Shown: one piece after another, positions 1-9,273 of the stretch
Layout of the letters: the number at the start of each line of letters is the position of its first letter
Position numbering within the stretch: the stretch's first letter is position 1
NCBI GenBank assembly: GCA_028339155.1
Contig: JAOLBK010000007.1
Span: forward strand, 62,001-126,000
Source: Litorivicinus sp.
Lineage (GTDB): Bacteria > Pseudomonadota > Gammaproteobacteria > Pseudomonadales > Litorivicinaceae
DNA length: 64,000 nucleotides
Direction: 5' to 3'
The notes under the pieces: model-generated
What the model was told of the DNA's origin: nothing
The model's database searches: none
What the model saw: only the letters and a program-made list of their open reading frames with translations
Made by a program: the position numbers and the translations under genes

Positions 1-745
1 CGATTAAAATTCCTGCAAGTAAGAGGAGCGCCACAAGCATAACAACCATGCGAAATAATCTTGGTTTGACCAGCTTGGTAGAACTGACCTCTGACATATC
101 TGCATCAGATCCAGAAGCAGATGGCGCACCTTGCATTAAAGACCGCAACAAGTGCGTAGGCGTTTGGCCAAGTGTTCCAGAAAAAATAGAATCCCCTATT
201 CCCGACGCGACGTCCGGCTGAATCGTAGTAATACCACTTTCAAGATCTTTCTGATCCCAGGCTGGCAGCCTGACGATACTTGGCAATACCGAAAACGGCT
301 CGAGCGCAAGTAACCTTTTTAATACATACGCCTCGCCAATTAGTAAAACTGACCATCGGCGACCATACTCACCCTCAGAAAGTTCAAAAAACAGCTCAAG
401 GACATCGTCCGTCAAGCAATGGGAGTCCTCAACAACAATTTCAGGAATGCCATGAGCAGTGCTCAATGCATGCTTAGTTTGCATTCGAGCCAGCATGTTA
501 ACATCCGAGCCATCAGGCCGCAGCCCAATTAGGCCAATCAAGCGCAAGACCGCGTCATGCCGATCTGCAATCAATTTGCCATCTAGTTGCAAAGTCAAAA
601 ACGGGCTGCCCAGCAACAAACCCCGAACCACCGTGGACTTTCCTTGTCCCGCCGACCCGATTAGCAGCACTATACCACGCGTCCACTTCACAGCAGAACG
701 AATACGCTCAAGGCAGGCTCGCTGTGACCGGACTAATTGCAGCAT
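1..745 (-). CDS. damX: DamX-like AAA ATPase with membrane anchor (C-terminus outside window)
   Basis: Not in the ORF track because it runs off the left edge. I translated the minus strand by hand from the ATG at 745 and found an open frame of 248 codons to the edge. It begins MLQLVRSQRACLERIRSAVK and has a Walker A loop, GSAGQGKST, near residue 35, a probable Walker B stretch (IPEIVVEDSH) near residue 95, and a hydrophobic segment (MVVMLVALLLLAGILI) near residue 233. An ExeA/DamX-type ATPase domain followed by one membrane span, directly after aroB, is the usual damX arrangement. DamX proteins normally end in a SPOR domain that binds denuded septal peptidoglycan; that part would lie beyond the window. 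The start overlaps the end of aroB by 13 nt, implying one transcript with aroKB. The symbol rests on synteny plus domain order, since the SPOR domain is not visible. Confidence 0.8.
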   Translation of the reverse strand, partial: MLQLVRSQRACLERIRSAVKWTRGIVLLIGSAGQGKSTVVRGLLLGSPFLTLQLDGKLIADRHDAVLRLIGLIGLRPDGSDVNMLARMQTKHALSTAHGIPEIVVEDSHCLTDDVLELFFELSEGEYGRRWSVLLIGEAYVLKRLLALEPFSVLPSIVRLPAWDQKDLESGITTIQPDVASGIGDSIFSGTLGQTPTHLLRSLMQGAPSASGSDADMSEVSSTKLVKPRLFRMVVMLVALLLLAGILI

Positions 746-1794
746 GCAATCAGCAGTTCCATCAGATCTGACTGGCTGACTTCAGGCTCAATGTAAGCAT
801 TGCCCAGCTTATAAAGAAGCACCAAACGCATTTGACCATCAATATTTTTCTTGTCGGCCGCCATATATGTTAAAAAATCTACAGGAGTCATTTTTTTAGG
901 TGGATCCACCGGCAAACCTGCTGATAAGCACAAATAACGCACACGCTCAACGTCGCTTTCACTAAGATGGCCAAGATAGCAAGAGAAGCGCGCAGCCATC
1001 ACCATGCCTACTGACACCGCATCGCCATGTAGCCAATTACCAAAGCCCACATATGCTTCTATTGCATGCCCAAAAGTATGACCAAGATTCAGTAAAGCAC
1101 GCACGCTACCCTCGCGCTCATCCTGGGCAACAATTTCAGCTTTCATCCGACAAGAATGAAAAATCGCATGTTCAAGCACATCTATAGACCCTGATATTAG
1201 TTGATCAATATTTGATTCAATCCAAGCCAAAAATTCGACGTCCCCCAATAGCCCATATTTAATGACCTCAGCAAGACCAGCTGACAATTCTCTTGCCGGC
1301 AACGTCTGTAAAACTGAGGTATCAATTAAAACACCAACTGGCTGATGGAAAGCGCCAATCATGTTTTTGCCCAAGGGATGATTAACCCCAGTTTTACCGC
1401 CAACTGATGAGTCGACCTGCGCTAACAATGTGGTTGGAATTTGAACAAACGGCACACCACGCTGATAAGTCGCTGCGGCAAAGCCGGCCATATCACCGAC
1501 CACACCGCCGCCGAGCGCAATAAATGTTGCATTACGTGAAAAATTGCGGCGAAGCGCTTCCGTATGGATAAGGTCAAGCACCTGCATTGTCTTATGTCTT
1601 TCACCATCAGGCAGAACAACAACAGCTGTCTCGAAGACTGCCAGCGCGCGCTGGACATGAATAAGATAAAGTGGAGCAACGGTCTCATTCGTCACAATCA
1701 GCACCTGACGTCCAGAAACAAAAGTGCTCAGCTCAGACTCTTTCAATAAGTCACTGCCAATTCGAATAGGATAAGTACAGGTCGCCAAATTCAT
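733..1794 (-). CDS. aroB: 3-dehydroquinate synthase
   Basis: Catalyses the second shikimate-pathway step, turning DAHP into 3-dehydroquinate with NAD and a divalent metal in the cytoplasm. The NAD-binding motif GGGVVGDMAG is near residue 95, followed by IPTTLLAQVDSSVGGKTGVN. The C-terminal metal-ligand blocks LNLGHTFGHAIEAY and HGDAVSVGMVMAA are present. The track begins 36 residues earlier, but that extension lies inside aroK in another frame and is not AroB-like. I chose the ATG at 1794 (MNLATCTYPIRIGSDLL), giving 353 aa, close to the family's usual 360. The gap to the aroK stop is 16 nt, so the two are surely co-transcribed. No strong ribosome site is visible, which suggests coupling to aroK translation. 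Confidence 0.95.
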   Translation of the reverse strand: MNLATCTYPIRIGSDLLKESELSTFVSGRQVLIVTNETVAPLYLIHVQRALAVFETAVVVLPDGERHKTMQVLDLIHTEALRRNFSRNATFIALGGGVVGDMAGFAAATYQRGVPFVQIPTTLLAQVDSSVGGKTGVNHPLGKNMIGAFHQPVGVLIDTSVLQTLPARELSAGLAEVIKYGLLGDVEFLAWIESNIDQLISGSIDVLEHAIFHSCRMKAEIVAQDEREGSVRALLNLGHTFGHAIEAYVGFGNWLHGDAVSVGMVMAARFSCYLGHLSESDVERVRYLCLSAGLPVDPPKKMTPVDFLTYMAADKKNIDGQMRLVLLYKLGNAYIEPEVSQSDLMELLIACCN

Positions 1795-1810
1795 GTTTAA
1801 AATGCGCACG

Positions 1811-2335
1811 TCAATGGACCCTCGAAAGCTGTAAAATCTGACGAACCACTGAGGCCGGACTGGCTTTACCGGTTTGAATCTGAATGCTCGAACAAGCTTC
1901 ATAGAGCGGTTCGCGCTCTATGGCCATTTTTCTCAGTTTTTCCTTAGGATCACGTACCTGTAACAGCGGACGATTTTTATCATGCTTAAGCCGCTCAGCC
2001 TGATTTTTTAAATCTACTTTTAACCAAATCACATGGCATCGATACAACCTGAGAACGGCTTGATTTTCAGGCCTAAGCACAACTCCAGCACCTGTCGAGA
2101 TCACAACCTCTTCCATCGGCGCTAATTCTCCCAAAAATTTTACTTCTCGATCACGAAAGCCAGCCTCACCTTCAACATCAAAAATCCAGGGGATATCTGC
2201 ACCACACAGACTCTCAATCTCTTCATCAAGATCCAAATACTGCCATCCCAGCTTGGCGGCCAACAACCTGCCAACTGTCGTTTTCCCAGCGCCAGTGGCA
2301 CCAATTAAAAAAAACTTAGACGAAATGCGGGACAT
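1811..2335 (-). CDS. aroK: Shikimate kinase
   Basis: Phosphorylates shikimate at the 3-hydroxyl with ATP. The P-loop GATGAGKT is at residues 12-19, followed by LDLDEEIE (shikimate-binding Asp region) and GEAGFRDREV, whose Arg belongs to the substrate site. The lid region KNRPLL is near residue 117. At 174 aa it is the normal family length. It heads the aroK-aroB-damX transcript. In many gammaproteobacteria the pilMNOPQ genes lie just upstream; here the upstream neighbour is a divergent ponA. Confidence 0.95.
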   Translation of the reverse strand: MSRISSKFFLIGATGAGKTTVGRLLAAKLGWQYLDLDEEIESLCGADIPWIFDVEGEAGFRDREVKFLGELAPMEEVVISTGAGVVLRPENQAVLRLYRCHVIWLKVDLKNQAERLKHDKNRPLLQVRDPKEKLRKMAIEREPLYEACSSIQIQTGKASPASVVRQILQLSRVH

Positions 2336-2654
2336 GCAACCTCTAATTCACCAAGGATCGAACTATGCCAAAGAATAACAGCTCTAATCAAAAGCCTCGA
2401 TCTCCCATTTCTAAAAAACCAGCCAGACGGCACAAGATCTAAATCTTCGTAAATAACGAAAAGCCCCTAAATTCGCTCTTGCCTTAGCCGAATCGCTCCG
2501 TCTTATGCTAGGGAGAATCGACCTTAAAAAGACCGAGAAGTTTTCAATAGCTTAGAGAAACGCCTACAGAAAAGTATTGGATCGAAAAAACCCAAATCGC
2601 TATTAGACTTTGATTTTAGGTACACTAGATTGATAGAAAATTATTGGTGTAATC
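2336..2654. other. 319-bp divergent intergenic region between aroK and ponA
   Basis: This gap holds the start sites of aroK (minus) and ponA (plus). I find no ORF with coding character, no RNA gene and no long inverted repeat. It must contain promoters for both directions, but no -35/-10 pair with correct spacing was convincing. It is AT-rich towards the ponA side. The pilMNOPQ cluster that often occupies this position is not present, even as a recognisable fragment. Confidence 0.6.
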
Positions 2655-5078
2655 GTGTCCCGAACTCTGCATTTTTTTACTGGCATATCGATAATCCTGA
2701 TGCTTATTGGAACAGGCTCGCTTGCAGGTGTCTATCTATACCTTAAACCAGGACTGCCGGATGCTGAACTACTTAAAACTGTTCAGTTACAGACACCATT
2801 ACAAGTCTTTACTTCAGATGGACAACTACTTGCCCAGTTCGGAGAAAAAAGACGCGAGCCCACTACGATCAATGAAGTCCCACTTAAACTAGTTAGGGCT
2901 TTTTTAGCAGCTGAAGACGATAACTTCCGAAATCATCTGGGAATTGATCCTCTGGGTCTTTTGCGTGCGGCTTGGCAATTAATTTCCAGCGGTCAAATTC
3001 AGTCCGGGGGATCCACCATTACCATGCAGGTAGCGAAAAATTATTTTTTAAGCCATGAACGCACCTTCGCTCGTAAATTCAATGAAATTTTGCTTGCTCT
3101 CGAAATCGAAAAAACACTGACCAAAGACGAAATACTAGAACTTTATTTTAATGTTATTTTTTTGGGCCACCGTGCCTATGGGGTCAATGCCGCTGCACAA
3201 ATCTATTATGGAAAAACAACGAATGATCTAACACTTGCAGAAGCTGCGATGATTGCGGGCCTGCCAAAAGCGCCCTCAAAATACAATCCCATAACGAATC
3301 CAACCCGAGCCAAGGAGCGAAGAGACTGGATATTGGGCCGGATGCTAAAGCTAGGTTTTATAGAAAAATCTGATCTAAATCAAGCGATTAATCAGCCAAT
3401 AACAGCGATGTTGCATGGTGTTCAGCTTGACCTAGCGGCACCTTACGTGGCTGAAGAGGCGAGGCGGGCTGCTCTTGAGATTTTCAATGACCGAGCATAC
3501 ATAGACGGCCTAAGGGTATATACAACCATCAATGGTAAGCAGCAAAAAGCCGCGCAGAATGCAGTCATTAAGGGGTTACTCGAATACGATAAACGTCATG
3601 GCTGGCGAGGAATCAAGACAAAACTTTCTGGGGACAATCTGAATGACTGGAAGTCCCAGCTCGCAAATCATAAGAATATTGGCGCCCTAAAGGCAGCCGT
3701 TGTGGTTGCCGCTACCGAGAATCAGATTTCTGCGATAACTCGCGATAAAGAAATGATTAAAATCGAACCAGCGGGTTTTAACTGGGCGCGAGTTCACCAA
3801 AGTGTCGACAGCATTGGTTCAACTGTTAACGATGCGCGGCGCCTTGTTCAACCAGGCGACCTAATCAGAGTCCTTTATGATCAAGATCTCTGGTGGCTAG
3901 CGCAGCAACCAGAGGTAGAAGCAGGATTTGTGGCACTTGACCCAGAGAACGGAGCAATTCGCGCCATGGTGGGTGGATTCAATTACTTTGAATCTAAATT
4001 CAATCGCGCCACACAAGGAGGTCGATTAGTTGGCTCCGGCATTAAACCACTAATTTATACGGCAGCCTTGGAATCGGGCATGACACCAGCCACTTTAATT
4101 AACGACTCACCCGTAGTATTTGATCAAACAGAGGGGGCAACTGACTGGCGGCCGCAAAACTCTAGCGGAACTTTTTTAGGGCCTACCCGCTTGCGGAAAG
4201 CGTTATATCGTTCTCGTAACCTCGTGTCTGTGCGGCTAGTACGGGAGCTTGGCATCGACAGCGTCATCGATATCGCCGGTCGATTTGGCCTAGATACAGC
4301 AAAGCTGCCGCGCGATCTCTCTATCTCCCTAGGTACCGCATCACTAACACCCCTCGAAATGGCAGAAACATACGCCGTTTTCGCTAACGGGGGATTCAAA
4401 GTAAAGCACCATTTGATTGATCGCATCGAATCAGCAAACGGGACTATACTTTATCAAACTCGCGCAGTTAGCGTGTGTCGAGAAAACTGTGAAAAACGAT
4501 TAGTCTCGATTGACGCAGCATTTGATAACCGACTCCAACCAACTCAATCAGAATTTTTTGATCTTGAGCTCACTGAGCGAATGGCGCCAAGAGTCCTAAA
4601 TCCGCGTATTCATTTTTTAATTGATGATATGTTAAGAGATGTAATTCAGGTAGGCACTGCCAAGAAAGCAAGCAAGCTGGGCCGAAAGGATATTGCGGGG
4701 AAAACAGGGACCACTAATGATCAAGTGGACGCTTGGTTCAGTGGTTATCATCCGACGTTAGTGGCTTCAGTCTGGGTCGGATTTGATCAACCAAAAACAC
4801 TTGGCAGATCAGAATACGGGGGCCGAGCCGCCCTACCAATATGGATCGAATTTATGCGAACTGCGCTAAAAAATATTCCTGAAAGAAATCCAACTCTCCC
4901 AGCAGGGTTGATTGCTACACGCATTGACCCCGATACCGGGGCAAAAGCACTTAACTCAGAAAGCGCATCGATCCGCGAGTTCTTTTTGATCGAAAATCCG
5001 CCAAAAGAACCAGCGCCTAAGGCACTTGTTCCTGCAGACTCTGGCTCCGGAATGTCATCACCTCAACAATTATTTTAA
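2655..5078 (+). CDS. mrcA: Penicillin-binding protein 1A (bifunctional class A PBP)
   Basis: Polymerises and cross-links peptidoglycan at the outer face of the inner membrane. A membrane anchor spans residues 8-30. The glycosyltransferase domain shows EDDNFRNHLG with catalytic Glu near residue 87, GGSTITMQVAKN near 118, and the EILELYFN block near 159. The transpeptidase domain has the SxxK motif SGIK (Ser461-Lys464), SRN (520-522) and KTGTT near residue 680. The region between them includes the OB-like insert typical of PBP1a. The length of 807 aa is normal. The start is GTG at 2655; it places the hydrophobic anchor correctly but has no strong ribosome site. Confidence 0.95.
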   Translation: MSRTLHFFTGISIILMLIGTGSLAGVYLYLKPGLPDAELLKTVQLQTPLQVFTSDGQLLAQFGEKRREPTTINEVPLKLVRAFLAAEDDNFRNHLGIDPLGLLRAAWQLISSGQIQSGGSTITMQVAKNYFLSHERTFARKFNEILLALEIEKTLTKDEILELYFNVIFLGHRAYGVNAAAQIYYGKTTNDLTLAEAAMIAGLPKAPSKYNPITNPTRAKERRDWILGRMLKLGFIEKSDLNQAINQPITAMLHGVQLDLAAPYVAEEARRAALEIFNDRAYIDGLRVYTTINGKQQKAAQNAVIKGLLEYDKRHGWRGIKTKLSGDNLNDWKSQLANHKNIGALKAAVVVAATENQISAITRDKEMIKIEPAGFNWARVHQSVDSIGSTVNDARRLVQPGDLIRVLYDQDLWWLAQQPEVEAGFVALDPENGAIRAMVGGFNYFESKFNRATQGGRLVGSGIKPLIYTAALESGMTPATLINDSPVVFDQTEGATDWRPQNSSGTFLGPTRLRKALYRSRNLVSVRLVRELGIDSVIDIAGRFGLDTAKLPRDLSISLGTASLTPLEMAETYAVFANGGFKVKHHLIDRIESANGTILYQTRAVSVCRENCEKRLVSIDAAFDNRLQPTQSEFFDLELTERMAPRVLNPRIHFLIDDMLRDVIQVGTAKKASKLGRKDIAGKTGTTNDQVDAWFSGYHPTLVASVWVGFDQPKTLGRSEYGGRAALPIWIEFMRTALKNIPERNPTLPAGLIATRIDPDTGAKALNSESASIREFFLIENPPKEPAPKALVPADSGSGMSSPQQLF

Positions 5079-5170
5079 ATTAAAAATTGAAGGATATTCA
5101 CAAATGATGGGCGCATAAAAATCTAGCGCGAACATACGGAATCAATCAAAGAAAGCCTTATGAAGAAAAC

Positions 5171-5201
5171 AAAAAGGGCCGCTATTTAGGAGGCCCTTTT
5201 T
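5171..5201 (-). terminator. Rho-independent terminator of rpmE, possibly bidirectional
   Basis: A perfect 10-bp inverted repeat, AAAAAGGGCC and GGCCCTTTTT, surrounds an 11-nt loop. Read on the minus strand it lies 8 nt past the rpmE stop and ends in a T-rich run (TTTTTGTTTTC). Read on the plus strand it also ends in T5 about 90 nt after ponA, so it may serve both converging genes. Confidence 0.85.
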
Positions 5202-5208
5202 AGCCATT

Positions 5209-5424
5209 TTATTTAGCAATAGACCGGCCACCAAAACGCTTGTTGAAGCGGTCAATTCGACCTCCTGTATCAAGCACTTTTTGCTTACCCGTGTAAAATG
5301 GATGGCATTCTTGACATACATCTACCGTAAAATCTTCCCCCTTTGTTGAGCGGGTCTCATAACAAGCCCCACAGGAGCACGTTACTTTCACTTCTGAATA
5401 CGCTGGATGAATATCCGCTCTCAT
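5209..5424 (-). CDS. rpmE: 50S ribosomal protein L31, zinc-binding form
   Basis: A small large-subunit ribosomal protein of 71 aa. The N-terminus MRADIHPAY is typical of L31. Cysteines at 16, 18, 37 and 40 (CSC and CQEC) are the metal ligands, so this is the C+ zinc type rather than the cysteine-free paralogue made under zinc starvation. The C-terminal [20 protein letters not shown] block is the conserved rRNA-binding tail. It is divergent from priA across about 95 bp and has its own terminator, so it is probably monocistronic. Confidence 0.98.
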   Translation of the reverse strand: MRADIHPAYSEVKVTCSCGACYETRSTKGEDFTVDVCQECHPFYTGKQKVLDTGGRIDRFNKRFGGRSIAK

Positions 5425-5518
5425 CTGTTCTATCCTCTGTTATAACAATGTCGCAACCTTAACCGCATACGCGTCAAGAACCACATCGAAGTTTGGGCGC
5501 GGAGTCTATCAAAAAGCA

Positions 5519-7498
5519 ATGTCTAACAGGAAGCTTATGCCACGCATTTTCCTCAAAATTTTTGTGCCCGGGCCTTTTCACGATGGTTTACATTACCATT
5601 TCAGCACGAATGTAGCAGCGGGGGTGCGCGTACGAGTTCAGCTTGGAACCCGCGAAATTATTGGGATCTCGGGCGGAAAGATTGAATCAGATGCCAAGAT
5701 TCCAGAGACAAAGCCTATTCTTGAAGTTCTGGATGACGAACCGATCATTACGAATGAAATTTTCGCACTGGCTGGCTTTGCGAGCGATTATTACATGGCG
5801 CCTCTCGGTGATTTACTTCTATCGGGGCTACCTAATACATTAAGGAAAGGTAAGCCGCTTCCTAAACCCAAGACGAATACGGGCCTAGCAAAACCTCGGG
5901 GGTATCAGTTAACAAACGAACAAAATGTAGCCATTGAATGCATCGATTCATCTACCGGTCAATTTAATTGCTTCTTACTACAGGGAGTCACCGGATCAGG
6001 TAAAACACAAGTATTCTCAGAACTAATCGCGCACTCCATTGCAAGAAAACAGAAAGTCTTAATCCTCGTGCCAGAGATCGGCTTGACGGGCCAAATGGCT
6101 GATCGAATTCAAGCACAGCTTAAAGGAATATTGAGCGTATCTCACTCGGGGCTCTCAGATGGTGATCGCTCTCGAGCATTTGTTGCCGCCAAAGATGGGT
6201 TGATCGACGTCTTGATTGGCACGCGCTCGGCATTATTTACACCCATCAAACAGTTGGGGCTAATATTGGTCGACGAAGAGCATGACAGTGCTTACAAAAA
6301 TCAAGAGGGAGCCCGATATTCAGCACGAGATTTATCAATTATCCGTGCCAAGCAAGCAAATATTCCTATCGTTTTAAGCTCTGCCACTCCGTCCCTAGAG
6401 ACTTGGCAAGCGGCTCAACAGGGACGGTACCGCAAACTCATTTTAAAAGAACGACCAGGAGCAGCAACATCTACTAAAATCGAGTTGATCGATTCAAGAC
6501 GAGACAAACCTGTAGGTGGTCTAACTCAAACAGCGCGCCAAGCCATTATCCGAGCACTAGAAAACGGACAACAAGCACTCGTCTTTCTAAATCGCCGAGG
6601 TTATGCACCTGTTATGATGTGCGCTGATTGTGGCTGGACCCCCGTGTGCAAGCACTGTGATGCCAAGCCCACCTTGCATCGAAGCCCAAACCTCTTATGG
6701 TGCCATCACTGCGATAATAAAAGCAGGCCTCCATTAATTTGCCCGGCTTGCTCAAAATCAACGCTAATAGCGATCGGTCACGGCACTGAGCGAGTGGCCG
6801 AGGCCCTGACTCAAATTCTTCCTGAATTTCCGATTATACGTATTGATCGCGATACGACCGCGCGTCGACGATCCTTTAAGACTCTCATTGAGCCAGTTAT
6901 CGAAGGGAAGCCGTGTGTTTTGGTCGGCACTCAGATGCTGGCCAAAGGCCATGATTTCAAGCATCTCTCCACTGTCATTGTCGCTGATGGGGATCAGGGG
7001 TTATTGGGGGCCGATTTCCGGTCCATTGAACACTTTTCTCAGCTTTTAACGCAGGTTACCGGACGGGCTGGTCGCCATCAAAATCAGGGCTACGTATACA
7101 TCCAGACCCATAGACCTGATTCACACTGGTTTTCGCTCATTTTAGCGAATCAATACGACACGCTGGCGGCGGCTTTAGTGAAGGAGCGCATTCAGTTTAA
7201 GTGGCCGCCCACAACACACATCGCGCTCATCACTGGTCGCTCTGGTAATCCCGGATCTGTATTCGCAGCACTCGACCAAATCAAGCTCACATTTAAACAG
7301 CTCAATAGCTCACTTCAGATTCTTGGGCCCGCGCCGTCCCCTATGGAGCACCGAAATCGTCAATACCATGGCCAATTATTACTTGCGGGTCCTCGCCAGT
7401 TGTTGCAGTGGGCCCTCAAAGAAACCGGTCCATGGGCCTACAGACGGCAAGGAAAGGTCGTTTTTCAACTGGATGTGGATCCCTGGGACCTCTGGTAA
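5519..7498 (+). CDS. priA: Replication restart helicase PriA, short form
   Basis: PriA recognises stalled forks and helps reload the replicative helicase. Walker A GVTGSGKT is near residue 157, the DEEH box (LILVDEEHDSAYK) near 250, and GTQMLAKGHDF and TGRAGR belong to the second helicase domain. Eight cysteines in four pairs (CADC, CKHC, CHHC, CPAC) form the two zinc sites. At 659 aa it is about 70 residues shorter than the 732-aa E. coli protein. The missing part is the winged-helix domain between the N-terminal DNA-binding domain and the helicase: LPNTLRKGKPLPKPKT runs almost directly into YQLTNEQNVAIE. The start may be the ATG at 5519 or the Met at codon 7; each has weak ribosome-site support. 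Confidence 0.93.
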   Translation: MSNRKLMPRIFLKIFVPGPFHDGLHYHFSTNVAAGVRVRVQLGTREIIGISGGKIESDAKIPETKPILEVLDDEPIITNEIFALAGFASDYYMAPLGDLLLSGLPNTLRKGKPLPKPKTNTGLAKPRGYQLTNEQNVAIECIDSSTGQFNCFLLQGVTGSGKTQVFSELIAHSIARKQKVLILVPEIGLTGQMADRIQAQLKGILSVSHSGLSDGDRSRAFVAAKDGLIDVLIGTRSALFTPIKQLGLILVDEEHDSAYKNQEGARYSARDLSIIRAKQANIPIVLSSATPSLETWQAAQQGRYRKLILKERPGAATSTKIELIDSRRDKPVGGLTQTARQAIIRALENGQQALVFLNRRGYAPVMMCADCGWTPVCKHCDAKPTLHRSPNLLWCHHCDNKSRPPLICPACSKSTLIAIGHGTERVAEALTQILPEFPIIRIDRDTTARRRSFKTLIEPVIEGKPCVLVGTQMLAKGHDFKHLSTVIVADGDQGLLGADFRSIEHFSQLLTQVTGRAGRHQNQGYVYIQTHRPDSHWFSLILANQYDTLAAALVKERIQFKWPPTTHIALITGRSGNPGSVFAALDQIKLTFKQLNSSLQILGPAPSPMEHRNRQYHGQLLLAGPRQLLQWALKETGPWAYRRQGKVVFQLDVDPWDLW

Positions 7499-7530
7499 TG
7501 CTACACTCGCACTTGCACTCGGAGGGAAAT

Positions 7531-9273
7531 ATGAAGGAAATTGTTGCGGCACTTTTTGATCAAGCGCTGGACGTACTAATTGATCAAAACGTTCTGGAAC
7601 CTCGAGCAAGATGCGCGGTACAGATAGAAAATACGCGCGATCCTGCACATGGAGATTTAGCAACCAATGTGGCAATGATCCATGCCAAATCAGCCAACAT
7701 GTCACCCAGAAATCTGGCGGCAAAAATTCTTGAATACATGCCCGATTGTGGCGATATCAGCGCACTCGAGATCGCGGGGCCGGGCTTCATAAATATCCGA
7801 CTCGCTAAAGCGACCACCTTTGAGCCACTAATGCAATGTTTAGAAGACGCCGATTATTATGGACAATTTGCTCCAACCGGACAAAAGGTCCAGGTGGAAT
7901 ACGTGTCTGCAAATCCAACAGGACCATTGCATGTCGGCCATGGTCGTGGCGCAGCCTATGGCGCCACACTCCTAAATCTGATGAAAGCGCGGGGCCATCA
8001 GGTTGAGGGCGAGTATTATATTAACGATGCTGGACGTCAGATGAATATCTTGGCCCTAAGCGTCTTTTTAAGATACCTCGAAAGCATTGGCGAACCCATC
8101 TCGTTCCCAATAGCAGGCTATCAAGGTAACTACATCAGAGACCTTGGGATACGCCTTAGCAATCAGGCTGGCGACCGACTAAGAAAACCGTTCAATTCCA
8201 TAAAAGACGGGGCACCTCTTGATTCCGAAAACTCGAGTGATGCCCATATCGACTCACTTATCCAGAAAACAAAAATATTGCTCAACACGGACTGGAAGGA
8301 GCCTTTTGATCTCGCGCTAGCTGCCATTTTAGAAGATATCAAAGAAGACCTCGGTGAGTTTGGTGCAAGCTACCACGAGTGGTTCCACGAAAAATCATTA
8401 GTCACGTCAGGTGAAATCGACAGAGTAATTGTAAAGCTGGAGGGCGGCGGGCATCTCTACAACAAAAATGGTGCTCTTTGGTTTCGATCCACCGATTTTG
8501 GTGATGACAAGGATCGAGTCGTACGCAGAGATAATGGGGAAACAACTTATTTTGCCAGTGACATCGCCTACATCGCAAATAAGTTCAGCCGCGGATTTGA
8601 CCGCATTATTTATGTTTGGGGCGCCGATCACCATGGCTACATCGCGCGGATCAGAGCAGCAGCTGAGGCGCTCGGCTTTGACCCTAAACGCTTGACCATC
8701 CGGCTGGTCCAATTTGCTATTCTCTACAAAGAAGGAGAGCGATTGCAAATGTCTACACGCTCAGGATCTTTTGTAACCCTAAGAGAGCTTCGCAATGAAG
8801 TCGGTCGAGACGCATGTCGTTATTTCTATGTGATGCGAAAAGCAGATCAACATCTTGACTTCGATTTGTCGCTGGCAACGAGCCAAACCAAAGACAATCC
8901 AGTATATTACGTTCAATATGCACATGCGCGTATTTGCCGGGTATTCGAAGGGCTGGGTGAAGAAATCTTCGATAGGAAGCGTGGGCTAAACAACCTAACC
9001 CTCCTCACTTCACAAGAAGAACATGACCTCGCAACTGCTATTGGCCGATTTCCAGAAATCATAAGCAAAGCTGCTGAATCTCTAGAGGTACATTTGATTT
9101 GTTATTATTTACAAGATTTGGCATCCGACTTTCATCGCTGGTACAACGGCACACGATTTTTAGTCGAGGATTTAGCATTACGAGACGCCCGTCTTGCGCT
9201 TGCACTTGCTGTCCGGCAGACCCTAAAAAATGGCCTTTCTATTTTGGGTGTTAGTGCGCCAGAGACGATGTAA
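7531..9273 (+). CDS. argS: Arginyl-tRNA synthetase
   Basis: Class I synthetase charging tRNA-Arg. The signature HVGHGRG (HIGH-like) is near residue 130 in VSANPTGPLHVGHGRGAAYG. The KMSKS-equivalent loop is QMSTRSGSF, the usual ArgRS variant. The C-terminal DALR-type anticodon-binding domain is recognisable from VYYVQYAHARI onward. The track starts 41 residues too early, inside priA. The ATG at 7531 has a clear GGAGGG 4 nt upstream, giving 580 aa. It lies 32 nt after priA and overlaps the next gene by one base (TAATG). Confidence 0.96.
   Translation: MKEIVAALFDQALDVLIDQNVLEPRARCAVQIENTRDPAHGDLATNVAMIHAKSANMSPRNLAAKILEYMPDCGDISALEIAGPGFINIRLAKATTFEPLMQCLEDADYYGQFAPTGQKVQVEYVSANPTGPLHVGHGRGAAYGATLLNLMKARGHQVEGEYYINDAGRQMNILALSVFLRYLESIGEPISFPIAGYQGNYIRDLGIRLSNQAGDRLRKPFNSIKDGAPLDSENSSDAHIDSLIQKTKILLNTDWKEPFDLALAAILEDIKEDLGEFGASYHEWFHEKSLVTSGEIDRVIVKLEGGGHLYNKNGALWFRSTDFGDDKDRVVRRDNGETTYFASDIAYIANKFSRGFDRIIYVWGADHHGYIARIRAAAEALGFDPKRLTIRLVQFAILYKEGERLQMSTRSGSFVTLRELRNEVGRDACRYFYVMRKADQHLDFDLSLATSQTKDNPVYYVQYAHARICRVFEGLGEEIFDRKRGLNNLTLLTSQEEHDLATAIGRFPEIISKAAESLEVHLICYYLQDLASDFHRWYNGTRFLVEDLALRDARLALALAVRQTLKNGLSILGVSAPETM

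Noticed and set aside
2598-2640. Sigma-70 promoter for ponA from TTGATT and TACACT
   Set aside because: The two hexamers are only 5 nt apart, and no alternative pair had acceptable spacing and match.
7408-7530. N-terminal extension of argS
   Set aside because: It overlaps the end of priA and precedes a clear GGAGGG-ATG start at 7531.
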